Shown piece by piece: positions 1 through 5,759 of a stretch of DNA of 13,903 bases. The translations under genes and the position numbers were made by a program. Below the pieces are notes generated by a model. The model searched no databases. It was given only the letters and a program-made list of their open reading frames with translations, and was not told the origin of the DNA. The first letter of the stretch is position 1, and each line of letters begins with the position of its first letter. The stretch covers positions 1 through 13,903 of the forward strand of contig JACOVJ010000038.1 in NCBI GenBank assembly GCA_016177385.1. Direction: 5' to 3'. Source of the stretch: Candidatus Niyogiibacteriota bacterium. Its GTDB lineage: Bacteria; Patescibacteriota; Minisyncoccia; HO2-45-28.

Positions 1-20
1 CTCGGGGAAATAAACTGGAG

Positions 21-413
21 CTAGTTCATCGCCGTGATGGTGAGCTGGAGGACCGTCGCGAATGCAACCCAGAGAAAATAGGGAATATTCGCATAGGCGA
101 TCCAGCGCGCGTAGGAGCGAATCGCATACATCGCCCACGCGAGTGTCGCGAGGACCAGCAGGACATCGGCGCTCGCGAGCAGATCGTTCCGGAGCCCGAA
201 TTGGAGCGGCGTGAACGCCAGATTGAAACCGAGATTCAATAAAAACGGCAAAAGAACCGAAAACGGAATGCGCTTTTTAAAATACAGCATTGCCGCGTAG
301 CCGAACGAGATGGCGATGATGATATAGAGCGCGGCCCACACCGGACCGAATACCCCCGCCGGCGGCGCCCACGCGGGCTTCACGAGCTCGGAATAGTAGG
401 AATAGTTCTGCAT
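21..413 (-). CDS. TspO/MBR-family membrane protein, short form
   Basis: This 130-aa protein matches the TspO/MBR (tryptophan-rich sensory protein / peripheral benzodiazepine receptor) family, which are integral membrane proteins that bind porphyrins and related ligands. Visible family blocks are KPAWAPPAGVFGPVW at residues 12-26, the N..FN..FTPLQFGLRN segment around residues 60-76, and IPYFLWVAFA near the C-terminus (about 110-119). Family members are usually about 155 aa with five helices. This one begins just before the conserved KPxWxPP block, so the first helix is missing. An in-frame TAG lies four codons upstream of the ATG at 413, so the missing helix is not encoded upstream. No strong ribosome-binding site is visible. 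An intrinsic terminator lies just upstream (425-474), so the gene probably has its own promoter. The family call is firm; the ligand and role are unknown. Confidence 0.9.
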   Translation of the reverse strand: MQNYSYYSELVKPAWAPPAGVFGPVWAALYIIIAISFGYAAMLYFKKRIPFSVLLPFLLNLGFNLAFTPLQFGLRNDLLASADVLLVLATLAWAMYAIRSYARWIAYANIPYFLWVAFATVLQLTITAMN

Positions 414-424
414 GGCTCTATTCT

Positions 425-474
425 AGCCCAAAAAATAAAAAATCGCCCCCCTTTATGAAGTGGTGGGGGCGATT
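425..474 (-). terminator. Intrinsic terminator after the 84-aa orphan gene
   Basis: Bases 441-450 (aatcgccccc) pair perfectly with 465-474 (gggggcgatt), giving a 10-bp stem with a 14-nt loop. Read on the minus strand, the stem is followed by a T-rich tract (TTTTTTATTTTTT). The stem overlaps the last codons of the 84-aa gene and separates it from the TspO gene. Confidence 0.8.
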
Positions 475-707
475 GCGGTGTCATCCGCAAAATACACGTT
501 GCGCCTCCGCAAAAAATCCTTCCAATACGCTTTGGTCTGCAGCCCTCGGCCGAATGCCGCCATCTGCTCACGCTCCATGATGACGGTGCCGTCATCCCGA
601 CATCTGCCGGATGAAACATAGCTATCCGGCGCGTTTATCCATGCGTTCAGTTTCTGGATATCCTTGACGTGCGCACGCCTCCATTTTCTGCGCCCCGCGC
701 TGTTCAT
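453..707 (-). CDS. Hypothetical protein, 84 aa, basic N-terminus
   Basis: I do not recognise this protein. The start at 707 (MNSAGRRKWRR) is chosen because AAAGGAG lies 7 nt upstream on the minus strand; an in-frame ATG at 749 has no such site and lies inside a terminator stem. The first 16 residues are strongly basic. The rest is soluble and mixed in charge, with no membrane segment and a single Cys. The region around SSGRCRDDGTVIMERE looks like a short beta hairpin, followed by an amphipathic, Trp/Arg-rich stretch (AYWKDFLRRR). It lies downstream of the DUF397 gene in the same direction, but an intrinsic terminator sits directly in front of its ribosome-binding site. Expression therefore needs read-through or a promoter within the terminator region. 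It ends in its own terminator. Confidence 0.6.
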   Translation of the reverse strand: MNSAGRRKWRRAHVKDIQKLNAWINAPDSYVSSGRCRDDGTVIMEREQMAAFGRGLQTKAYWKDFLRRRNVYFADDTAIAPTTS

Positions 708-721
708 GCGCCACTCCTTTC

Positions 722-751
722 TAAAAAAGAGGGTGGACGCAATGTCCACCC
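722..751 (-). terminator. Intrinsic terminator after the DUF397 gene
   Basis: Bases 731-738 (gggtggac) pair perfectly with 744-751 (gtccaccc) around a 5-nt loop. On the minus strand the stem runs into TCTTTTTTAG. The T-tract directly abuts the AAAGGAG ribosome-binding site of the next gene, so termination and expression of that gene are mutually exclusive. Confidence 0.85.
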
Positions 752-780
752 GTGTACGTGCCCCCGACCGTCAGGCCGAG

Positions 781-996
781 TTAGTTGTTGAACTCGTCGG
801 CCTTGACGCCGGCGGTGAAGGCTCTCCATTCCGCGGGCGTGAAGTACAGCGTGGTCTTCGTGGGGTCCTTGGAATCGCGGACCGCGACGCCGCCGCGCTT
901 GATGGCGACCTGCACGCAGACTTTCTTGCCGCCGTGGGAGAAACTGGATTTCCGGAAGTCCCCGTCGGAGAACCGGACATTCGGCTTGGTTTTCAT
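781..996 (-). CDS. DUF397 domain-containing protein, 71 aa
   Basis: The whole protein is one DUF397 (PF04149-type) domain. The recognisable blocks, in order, are FRKSSFSHGG, VCVQVAI, GGVAVRDSKDP, LYFTPAEWRAFTAGVKADEF. These match the family pattern W-R-K-S-S-x-S ... C-V-E-V-A ... VRDSKDP ... FTPxEWxAFxxGVKxGEF, with Phe in place of the usual leading Trp. The start at 996 is chosen because AAGGAGGT sits 6 nt upstream. An alternative ATG at 1014 would place that Shine-Dalgarno site inside the coding region. DUF397 is best known from actinobacteria, usually beside an XRE-type regulator, in developmental or defence-like modules. No XRE gene is adjacent here. It has a good promoter and its own terminator, so it is probably monocistronic. 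Molecular function is unknown. Confidence 0.88.
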   Translation of the reverse strand: MKTKPNVRFSDGDFRKSSFSHGGKKVCVQVAIKRGGVAVRDSKDPTKTTLYFTPAEWRAFTAGVKADEFNN

Positions 997-1044
997 GGAA
1001 CTACCTCCTTCCATGGGTAAACAACAACTTCCCCTGAGAACCTA

Positions 1045-1073
1045 AAGCTAGCATGGCTATGCCTTTGTGTCAA
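1045..1073 (-). promoter_or_regulatory. Sigma-70-type promoter of the DUF397 gene
   Basis: On the minus strand TTGACA (1068-1073) is followed by a 17-bp spacer and TAGCTT (1045-1050), with TG one base upstream of the -10 (extended -10). The -35 is perfect and the -10 is weak. Expected initiation is around 1038, giving a leader of about 40 nt before the ATG at 996. Confidence 0.7.
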
Positions 1074-1115
1074 CCAAGAAAATGGGAGAAGAAAACGGGG
1101 CCGGCCGCAATCAAC

Positions 1116-1154
1116 CGAAACGGCTAAACGAGGAGCTGTCGTTTAGCCGTTTCG
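1116..1154. repeat. Perfect 16-bp hairpin at the edge of the AT-rich insert
   Basis: Bases 1116-1131 (cgaaacggctaaacga) are the exact reverse complement of 1139-1154, separated by the 7-nt loop ggagctg. No T-tract follows on either strand, so this is not a standard intrinsic terminator. It lies in the 222-bp gap between the DUF397 promoter (from about 1073) and the end of the next minus-strand gene (1219). It could form a 3' end for that gene, mark an element boundary, or be a protein-binding site. Apart from this hairpin and the DUF397 promoter I see nothing else in 997-1218. Confidence 0.75.
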
Positions 1155-1218
1155 CCAGCTGGAGCCGTCTAGCGGACTTTCTCGTAGTAAACGCCGCGGC
1201 CTTCTCCGCCGACTTGGC

Positions 1219-1812
1219 TCATTGGTCTCGAGGAGTAGCAAAAAACTTATAGGTGATTCTCTCGCCCCTAAAATCGAGGAGGGGTTCTCTATTTTCGTAA
1301 TCGAATTCTGGCTTACCGTCGTTTTTATACAACACAACCGCATATTCGCGATTATCTGTGGTGGGGCGTAAAAGGGAAATTTCTTTGAGAGATCTTGAAT
1401 ACGGATATACATCAAAATGGAATCTTCCCGCCCCGAGCACCCATTCTTCGATCTCCCCAGTCCTTGATACATCATGAACAGCAACCCAAATAGGACACCC
1501 GAGCAGTAAACGCTTCAAAACAATGAAATCCCCTGCTGGTTGATCTTCGACTTCTAAAATAGGATCCCCGGATTGAGTTTTTGCCAAACACGGATCGCTT
1601 TCGTATCTTGTTTGTACTCGTTGAGATCCGCTTTCTCCATCAACCGCATCATTATTCTGCGGCATTTCCTGCTGCGGCGATTCGGACACAATTTCTGGAC
1701 CCGCATTTTTCTCCGAAAACTTCCAGATAACAATTACGACCATGGCTATAATCATCGCCAAAGAAATTGGATGCTTTTTAGCCAAATTTTGCAAACTTTT
1801 TACATTCGCCAT
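1219..1812 (-). CDS. Membrane-anchored protein, possible DUF7282-like exported domain, 197 aa
   Basis: The protein has one hydrophobic helix (about residues 15-31) after a short basic N-terminus, consistent with a signal anchor and an outward-facing C-terminal part. Residues 35-75 are a polar, Q/N/E/S-rich linker. A beta-rich domain follows from about 82 to 190, with PIWVAVHDVSRTGE, EEWVLGAGRFHFDV and YAVVLYKNDGKPEFDY. The order (hydrophobic strand, VVHD-like turn, LG turn, a strand rich in aromatic residues, then an LYxxDGxxxFD motif) resembles the DUF7282 family of exported beta-domains, but that match is from memory and tentative. Cys75 and Cys106 could form a disulfide. GGGGAGGA occurs about 14 nt upstream of the ATG at 1812, a long spacing. 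It is the last gene of the minus-strand series that starts with the M23 hydrolase. Function unknown. Confidence 0.7.
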   Translation of the reverse strand: MANVKSLQNLAKKHPISLAMIIAMVVIVIWKFSEKNAGPEIVSESPQQEMPQNNDAVDGESGSQRVQTRYESDPCLAKTQSGDPILEVEDQPAGDFIVLKRLLLGCPIWVAVHDVSRTGEIEEWVLGAGRFHFDVYPYSRSLKEISLLRPTTDNREYAVVLYKNDGKPEFDYENREPLLDFRGERITYKFFATPRDQ

Positions 1813-1875
1813 ATTTCTAAAATAATCCTCCCCTTTGTTAAATCAAGTGCTAATAGCAAAAAAGTGAAAGGGTTT

Positions 1876-2613
1876 TTATTTTAACTCTAATCTGCCGCCG
1901 TTATACCCAATCTTTAATTCGAATATTTTTCCGTAACCTAGCGTGGATACAAAACCGGCAACATAATGTTTGTCTGGTTGATTGAGAACACCAACTAGAT
2001 TGGGCGTTCTATCGGGTTTGGCTAAATCGTTATATGGTAAATGGGTAAACGGAATTGAGTTCAAATTAAACAGCAATTCTATGCCATCAGTATTTACGCG
2101 CGACCACTCCGCCCGCGATCTTAAAAGATGACCACCGAATTGTTTGGCATCATCGATGTAAAAATAAATAGAATCGTTTTCCGTCAGATTACTCAATGAA
2201 GCACCGCCCCTTGATACGCTAGCCTTAACATACAGATAGGCATCTGTAATTCCCGCTTCTGCACTTAAAACTTTGGAAATTTTGGCAATCTCCGCATTAC
2301 ATCTTTCGACAACTCGTTTTTTATCCTCGCAGGCCTGAATTAAGCTTACCGGCGTAATCAAGCCACCTGTATAAATATCGATTTTCTTAAAGCTCTGATA
2401 GAGCTTTAAAACCTTATTTTGTTGCTCTTCTGCGATTGTTTCCTTTTCCTTTATTTTTTCTATATCTTCTTTAGAAAAACTTAGCTGAATAACGGGTTCT
2501 CCGATTGGTTTGCGATCCAAAACATAGATCATAATTAAAACTGCAATGATAACCGATGCTATTGCGAGAACGGTAATCCAGGGCTCTTTTAGTTGAAATT
2601 GTTTTTCTGCCAT
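1876..2613 (-). CDS. Hypothetical single-anchor membrane protein with coiled-coil segment, 245 aa
   Basis: I do not recognise this family. The visible order is a short N-terminal tail, one transmembrane helix (about residues 12-31), a charged helical stretch rich in E, K and Q (about 48-78, likely coiled coil), and a mixed alpha/beta domain to the C-terminus. Only two Cys occur (about residues 94 and 105), close enough for a disulfide. The topology suggests a cytoplasmic N-terminus with most of the protein outside the membrane. The ATG at 2613 lies 9 nt beyond the end of the upstream 102-aa gene, with no clear ribosome-binding site, so translational coupling is likely. Codon use is AT-rich like its neighbours and unlike the groEL-ppsA region. 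One possibility is an accessory to the adjacent hydrolase and membrane protein. Confidence 0.75.
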   Translation of the reverse strand: MAEKQFQLKEPWITVLAIASVIIAVLIMIYVLDRKPIGEPVIQLSFSKEDIEKIKEKETIAEEQQNKVLKLYQSFKKIDIYTGGLITPVSLIQACEDKKRVVERCNAEIAKISKVLSAEAGITDAYLYVKASVSRGGASLSNLTENDSIYFYIDDAKQFGGHLLRSRAEWSRVNTDGIELLFNLNSIPFTHLPYNDLAKPDRTPNLVGVLNQPDKHYVAGFVSTLGYGKIFELKIGYNGGRLELK

Positions 2614-2621
2614 AAATGGGT

Positions 2622-2930
2622 TTAAAATCTGGGAAAGTTCTGAAATTTATTCTCGATATTGATCTCAAATTGATTATTCCCCTTGTATAACAACCAATCA
2701 AGAAACGCAAGGCTTAGACAAAGCCGGAATAGCTCTCCGATATTATAGTCGGAAAGAACTTTTCGTAATGCCACGGGAATTACAGATGCGCCCAAAATTA
2801 TACCGGCAAAATCTAATATAGTGGATAAAAATGACTGCCCTAAAAAACCAAATACCAGTATTGCTAAAAAAGCATAGGTCAGTATAAGCAATACTCGATG
2901 AAGATATATTTTAAATGACTTTGCAACCAT
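2622..2930 (-). CDS. Small multi-helix membrane protein, holin-like size, 102 aa
   Basis: The first 82 residues are very hydrophobic and divide into about three helices (roughly 11-31, 34-55 and 66-82), followed by a short polar tail rich in Asn, Glu and Phe. The N-terminus is basic (K4, K7, H11, R12). I cannot assign a family. Its length, helix count and position directly downstream of an M23 hydrolase gene without a signal peptide fit a holin or other hydrolase-release protein. Those traits are common to many small membrane proteins, so this is only a hypothesis. It lies 50 bp after the hydrolase gene and 8 bp before the 245-aa gene, so the three are probably one operon. No ribosome-binding site is evident. 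Confidence 0.7.
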   Translation of the reverse strand: MVAKSFKIYLHRVLLILTYAFLAILVFGFLGQSFLSTILDFAGIILGASVIPVALRKVLSDYNIGELFRLCLSLAFLDWLLYKGNNQFEINIENKFQNFPRF

Positions 2931-2980
2931 GACTTATCTAAATACTTTTTTGCTTTTTATTCTCAAGAAAGTCACAAAAA

Positions 2981-3679
2981 TCAATTGTAGCTTATAGACA
3001 ACGGATCAATAAAATTACTAGGAAACGCTGGATCGGCTTTTGGATCAATTAAACCGGCATTCTCAATTGAAGGTAGCGCCCCACGATGAGTAACAGGATT
3101 ATTATAGACGCCCCTCCAAACATTAAAATGCAAATGAGCTCCCATTTGGATTAACTGAGCAATACGACCAACAATATCTCCAGCATTAAGTTTCTTCCCT
3201 ACTTGTACCACCGACTCAATATGCAAATATGCGGTACAGTAGTCACCCAAATCATGTCTAACGCCCACATATTGAGCCATTTTCTTTTCTGAATCTAAAT
3301 AGCCGATTTTTTCTACAACCCCACCCGCCACCGCCACCACCTTTTCTCCAACCGGAACGGCAATATCAATGCCCGTATGTTTCTTTTTTGAATTCATTAT
3401 CCAAGTCTCCGAAAAGGGCGTCGTTATTCTTTTGTATGATTTTTCAAGCGGCCAAATAAATTTCATTTCATCGCTTCCAATATTTTCAACGCCGCCGGCC
3501 CAAAAATAGCCGCTTTTTTCGTCTTTACACCAATCATCGATTTCTTCCACCAACTCCCCTTTTACAATTTCAACATATTTTAGGGTTGTTCCGGCCGGCG
3601 CCAAAACACCGCTGGCCGATTTGTTCGGTTTGCTACGCACATAAAGATTAATCTTCGTTCTTGCAAATTTTGCTTCCAT
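2981..3679 (-). CDS. SH3-like domain + M23-family peptidoglycan endopeptidase, no signal peptide
   Basis: The C-terminal half is an M23 (LytM/lysostaphin-type) zinc endopeptidase, a family that cuts peptide cross-bridges of peptidoglycan. All expected metal and catalytic residues are visible: H101-x3-D105 in HTGIDIAVP, H153 in YLHIE, and H182-L-H184 in GAHLHFNVW. The glycine-rich turn VVAVAGGVVEKIGY and the closing AGDIVGRIAQ motif are also present. Residues 5-65 look like a bacterial SH3 domain (NLYVRSKPNKSASG, then short strands up to YFWAGGVENI), a common cell-wall binding module. No signal peptide or membrane segment is present, so export would need a partner such as a holin, or the enzyme acts after lysis. 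This is endolysin-like rather than like a resident cell-wall remodelling enzyme. It diverges from the LexA-methyltransferase gene across a 54-bp intergenic region and leads the four-gene minus-strand series. Confidence 0.88.
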   Translation of the reverse strand: MEAKFARTKINLYVRSKPNKSASGVLAPAGTTLKYVEIVKGELVEEIDDWCKDEKSGYFWAGGVENIGSDEMKFIWPLEKSYKRITTPFSETWIMNSKKKHTGIDIAVPVGEKVVAVAGGVVEKIGYLDSEKKMAQYVGVRHDLGDYCTAYLHIESVVQVGKKLNAGDIVGRIAQLIQMGAHLHFNVWRGVYNNPVTHRGALPSIENAGLIDPKADPAFPSNFIDPLSISYN

Positions 3680-3757
3680 AAAATTTTTAACTGTGGATAA
3701 CTTTCGGGTTTCTTTCGGGTATGATTAAATCATATGCTTACAAAAAGACAAAAGCAA
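3680..3757. promoter_or_regulatory. Divergent promoter/operator region between M23 gene and LexA-methyltransferase
   Basis: TATGATTAAATCATA at 3720-3734 is a perfect palindrome with TATGAT, one base off the -10 consensus, on both strands, facing each other 3 bp apart. For the plus strand (-10 at 3720-3725) the start would fall almost at the ATG of 3734, giving a leaderless or nearly leaderless mRNA. No Shine-Dalgarno site is present and the -35 is poor. For the minus strand (-10 at 3729-3734) a TTGCTT at 3752-3757 gives a 17-bp spacer. Two direct copies of TTTCGGGT (3702-3709 and 3713-3720) lie one helical turn apart next to the palindrome. I see no CTGT-N8-ACAG or GAAC-N4-GTTC SOS box. The direct repeats or palindrome are the best candidate operators. 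Confidence 0.5.
3692..3700 (-). promoter_or_regulatory. Consensus DnaA box
   Basis: The minus strand reads TTATCCACA, the perfect 9-mer consensus for DnaA binding, about 12 nt upstream of the M23 start and within the divergent promoter region. Only one copy was noticed, so this is not an origin. A chance match in one window of this size is unlikely but possible. Confidence 0.5.
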
Positions 3758-5179
3758 GTGCTCGACTATATTAACAAGTGTCTAAAAAAATCGGGTGTCG
3801 CCCCAACACTTGAAGAAATCGCCCGACGATTTCGTCTTTCGTCGCCCTCCACCATCCACGAACATCTGCAAGCGCTCGAACAAAAGGGGGTCCTACAAAA
3901 GCGGCCCGGCCAAGCGCGAGCAATCTCTCTATCCAAAAAATCTGGCCGCCTAGTTTCTATTCCTTTATTGGGCACTATTGCCGCCGGTCAACCAATAGAG
4001 GCAATCCGAGAAAAGGAAACGATTGCCATTCCCAAAAATCAACTCCCCCGCGCATCAGAAGTTTACGCCCTTCGCGTGGTCGGAAATAGCATGATCGATG
4101 AAAACATTAATGATGGCGACATCGTCTTGGTAAAACAACAAGGAACCGCCGAAAACGGACAAAAAGTAGTCGCGCTCATAGATAATCAGGAAGCGACGCT
4201 CAAAAAATACTATCGCGGGCACGGATACATTCGCTTACAGCCAGCCAACAAAAATATGGAACCAATTATCCTCCGAAAAGACCGGGATTTAAAGATCCAG
4301 GGAGTGGTGCTGGATGTGATTCGTGAGGAAAATCATCCCTCAATCCAATTACCTGAATATAAAGAGCCGGAAAAAAATCTCTCACAAAAAATTTATTATA
4401 AAAGGCCGGGGTTCCGTTTATATCACGGCGACTCTCTAGACGTGCTATCCAAATTTCCAGAAAATTCTGTAGACATGGTCTTTGCAGATCCCCCATATAA
4501 TCTTTCGAACGGAGGGTTCAGCGTTCATGCAGGTCGAATGGTAAGCGTCAATAAGGGTGAATGGGATAAAAGCAAAGGTTTCAAAGATGATTATGACTTC
4601 CATTATAAATGGTTAGCGGCGGTACGTCGTGTCTTAAAACCCGAGGGAACGCTCTGGGTAAGCGGCACCTATCATTCAATCTATCAATGCGGACACGCGC
4701 TTCAGGCGTTGGGTTATCATATTTTAAATGATATCGCATGGTTTAAACCAAACGCGGCCCCTAATTTAAGCTGCCGTTTTTTCACCGCAAGCCACGAAAC
4801 ATTGATATGGGCCAGAAAAGAAAAAAAGGCGAAGCATCCGTTCAATTATGAAAAAATGAAGAATGGGGATTGGTGGGGTGATTTTCTTAAAAAACCGAAC
4901 ACCCAAATGCGCTCCGTTTGGGCGATTGGGACCCCCAAACCAGAAGAAAAGAAGTTTGGAAAACACCCCACTCAAAAACCCCTCGAACTATTAAAAAGAA
5001 TTGTTCTTGCAAGCACCAACAAGGGAGATTTAATTGTTGATCCTTTTGCGGGGAGTTCAACAACTGGCATTGCAGCACATCTCAATGGAAGAAATTTTAT
5101 CGGCATTGATACCGAAAAAAATTTCTTGGATGTATCAATCAAAAGATTCGAGGATATAAGCGGGAAACGCTTGATATAG
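3734..5179 (+). CDS. LexA repressor fused to beta-class DNA adenine methyltransferase
   Basis: One uninterrupted 481-aa frame holds two complete proteins. Residues 1-198 are LexA: a winged-helix DNA-binding domain (TKRQKQVLDYI, TLEEIA, SSPSTIHEHLQALEQKG), the cleavage site Ala84-Gly85 in GTIAAGQPIEA, and the S24 protease core with Ser119 in VGNSM and Lys157 in EATLKK. Ala84-Gly85 and Ser119 have the same numbers as in E. coli LexA. A short linker (199-217) leads to a methyltransferase with DPPYN at 252-256 (motif IV), HPTQKP at 411-416 (motif X side) and DPFAGSSTT at 436-444 (SAM-binding motif I). That order defines the beta class. LSNGGF...VSVNKGEWDKSKG recalls DpnA-like N6-adenine enzymes; the target site is unknown. 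The likely roles are host protection against the adjacent endonuclease and promoter control. All residues for RecA-stimulated self-cleavage are present. I know of no characterised fusion of this kind. Confidence 0.93.
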   Translation: MLTKRQKQVLDYINKCLKKSGVAPTLEEIARRFRLSSPSTIHEHLQALEQKGVLQKRPGQARAISLSKKSGRLVSIPLLGTIAAGQPIEAIREKETIAIPKNQLPRASEVYALRVVGNSMIDENINDGDIVLVKQQGTAENGQKVVALIDNQEATLKKYYRGHGYIRLQPANKNMEPIILRKDRDLKIQGVVLDVIREENHPSIQLPEYKEPEKNLSQKIYYKRPGFRLYHGDSLDVLSKFPENSVDMVFADPPYNLSNGGFSVHAGRMVSVNKGEWDKSKGFKDDYDFHYKWLAAVRRVLKPEGTLWVSGTYHSIYQCGHALQALGYHILNDIAWFKPNAAPNLSCRFFTASHETLIWARKEKKAKHPFNYEKMKNGDWWGDFLKKPNTQMRSVWAIGTPKPEEKKFGKHPTQKPLELLKRIVLASTNKGDLIVDPFAGSSTTGIAAHLNGRNFIGIDTEKNFLDVSIKRFEDISGKRLI

Positions 5180-5182
5180 CGA

Positions 5183-5755
5183 CTACCTATAGCCCGGTAA
5201 GGCGGCCTGAAGAACCTCGGTATAATGCAATTTATTGTCGATATAATCTCGTAGTGCCAACAAAAGATCGCGAAACATATATGCTCCCGGATTTATCTTT
5301 TCATTCTTACAAAACAGCTCGATCACCGTCGCGACATAATCAAGCGATAAAGTATAAGCCTGATCAATGTGCCCATATCTCGAAATAATCTCGCCAACGG
5401 TTTCTAATTGATAGCTGTTTCGATCCTCAACCGATAAAAATGGTGATGTCCTTTTGTAATACTCGATATAATATTCAACTATCTCTCTAACTTCTTTTCT
5501 GTATTCTGGAATTTTTAGGAGCAAATCGACTACCCAATATGTATGCGTTGGCGGAACAAGTTTTTTGTCCATTCCTGGAATTAAGATCTTAACAACAAAA
5601 TCAAGTTTTGGATTTACTCCTCGATTTCCCTGAAAAAGACCTATAAGTGTTCCGTCTTTTGTTTTATAGGTCTTAAAAGCAGAAATTTTAGGTCGCATCT
5701 GCTTTACATTCAAACCGTCGTAATATTTTGGATTATAAATTAGCGCGGTTTCCAT
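5183..5755 (-). CDS. Hypothetical protein in the restriction operon, 190 aa
   Basis: I do not recognise this family. The start at 5755 (METALIYNP) is chosen because it follows the stop of the endonuclease gene by 4 nt; an upstream in-frame ATG at 5785 would overlap that gene. The N-terminal third (up to about residue 75) looks beta-rich, with a run FVVKILIPG. The rest is helical, with many Tyr and charged residues (VREIVEYYIEYYK, VATVIELFCK, FRDLLLALRDYI). No membrane segment, signal peptide or clear nuclease motif is seen. Its tight coupling to the endonuclease suggests a second subunit, a specificity or target-recognition protein, or a controller. Its stop lies 3 bp from the stop of the convergent LexA-methyltransferase gene. 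Confidence 0.7.
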   Translation of the reverse strand: METALIYNPKYYDGLNVKQMRPKISAFKTYKTKDGTLIGLFQGNRGVNPKLDFVVKILIPGMDKKLVPPTHTYWVVDLLLKIPEYRKEVREIVEYYIEYYKRTSPFLSVEDRNSYQLETVGEIISRYGHIDQAYTLSLDYVATVIELFCKNEKINPGAYMFRDLLLALRDYIDNKLHYTEVLQAALPGYR

Positions 5756-5759
5756 AAAA

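Noticed and set aside
1000..1250. Direct repeat of the tRNA-Ser 3' end as a second attachment site
   Set aside because: I looked for the T-arm and acceptor sequence at the left border and found no convincing copy.
3692..3700. Replication origin
   Set aside because: One DnaA box without a cluster, AT-rich unwinding region or dnaA/dnaN neighbours does not make an origin.
3680..3733. Classical SOS box for the LexA fusion
   Set aside because: Neither CTGT-N8-ACAG nor GAAC-N4-GTTC occurs in the region. The visible repeats are different, so no SOS box is annotated.
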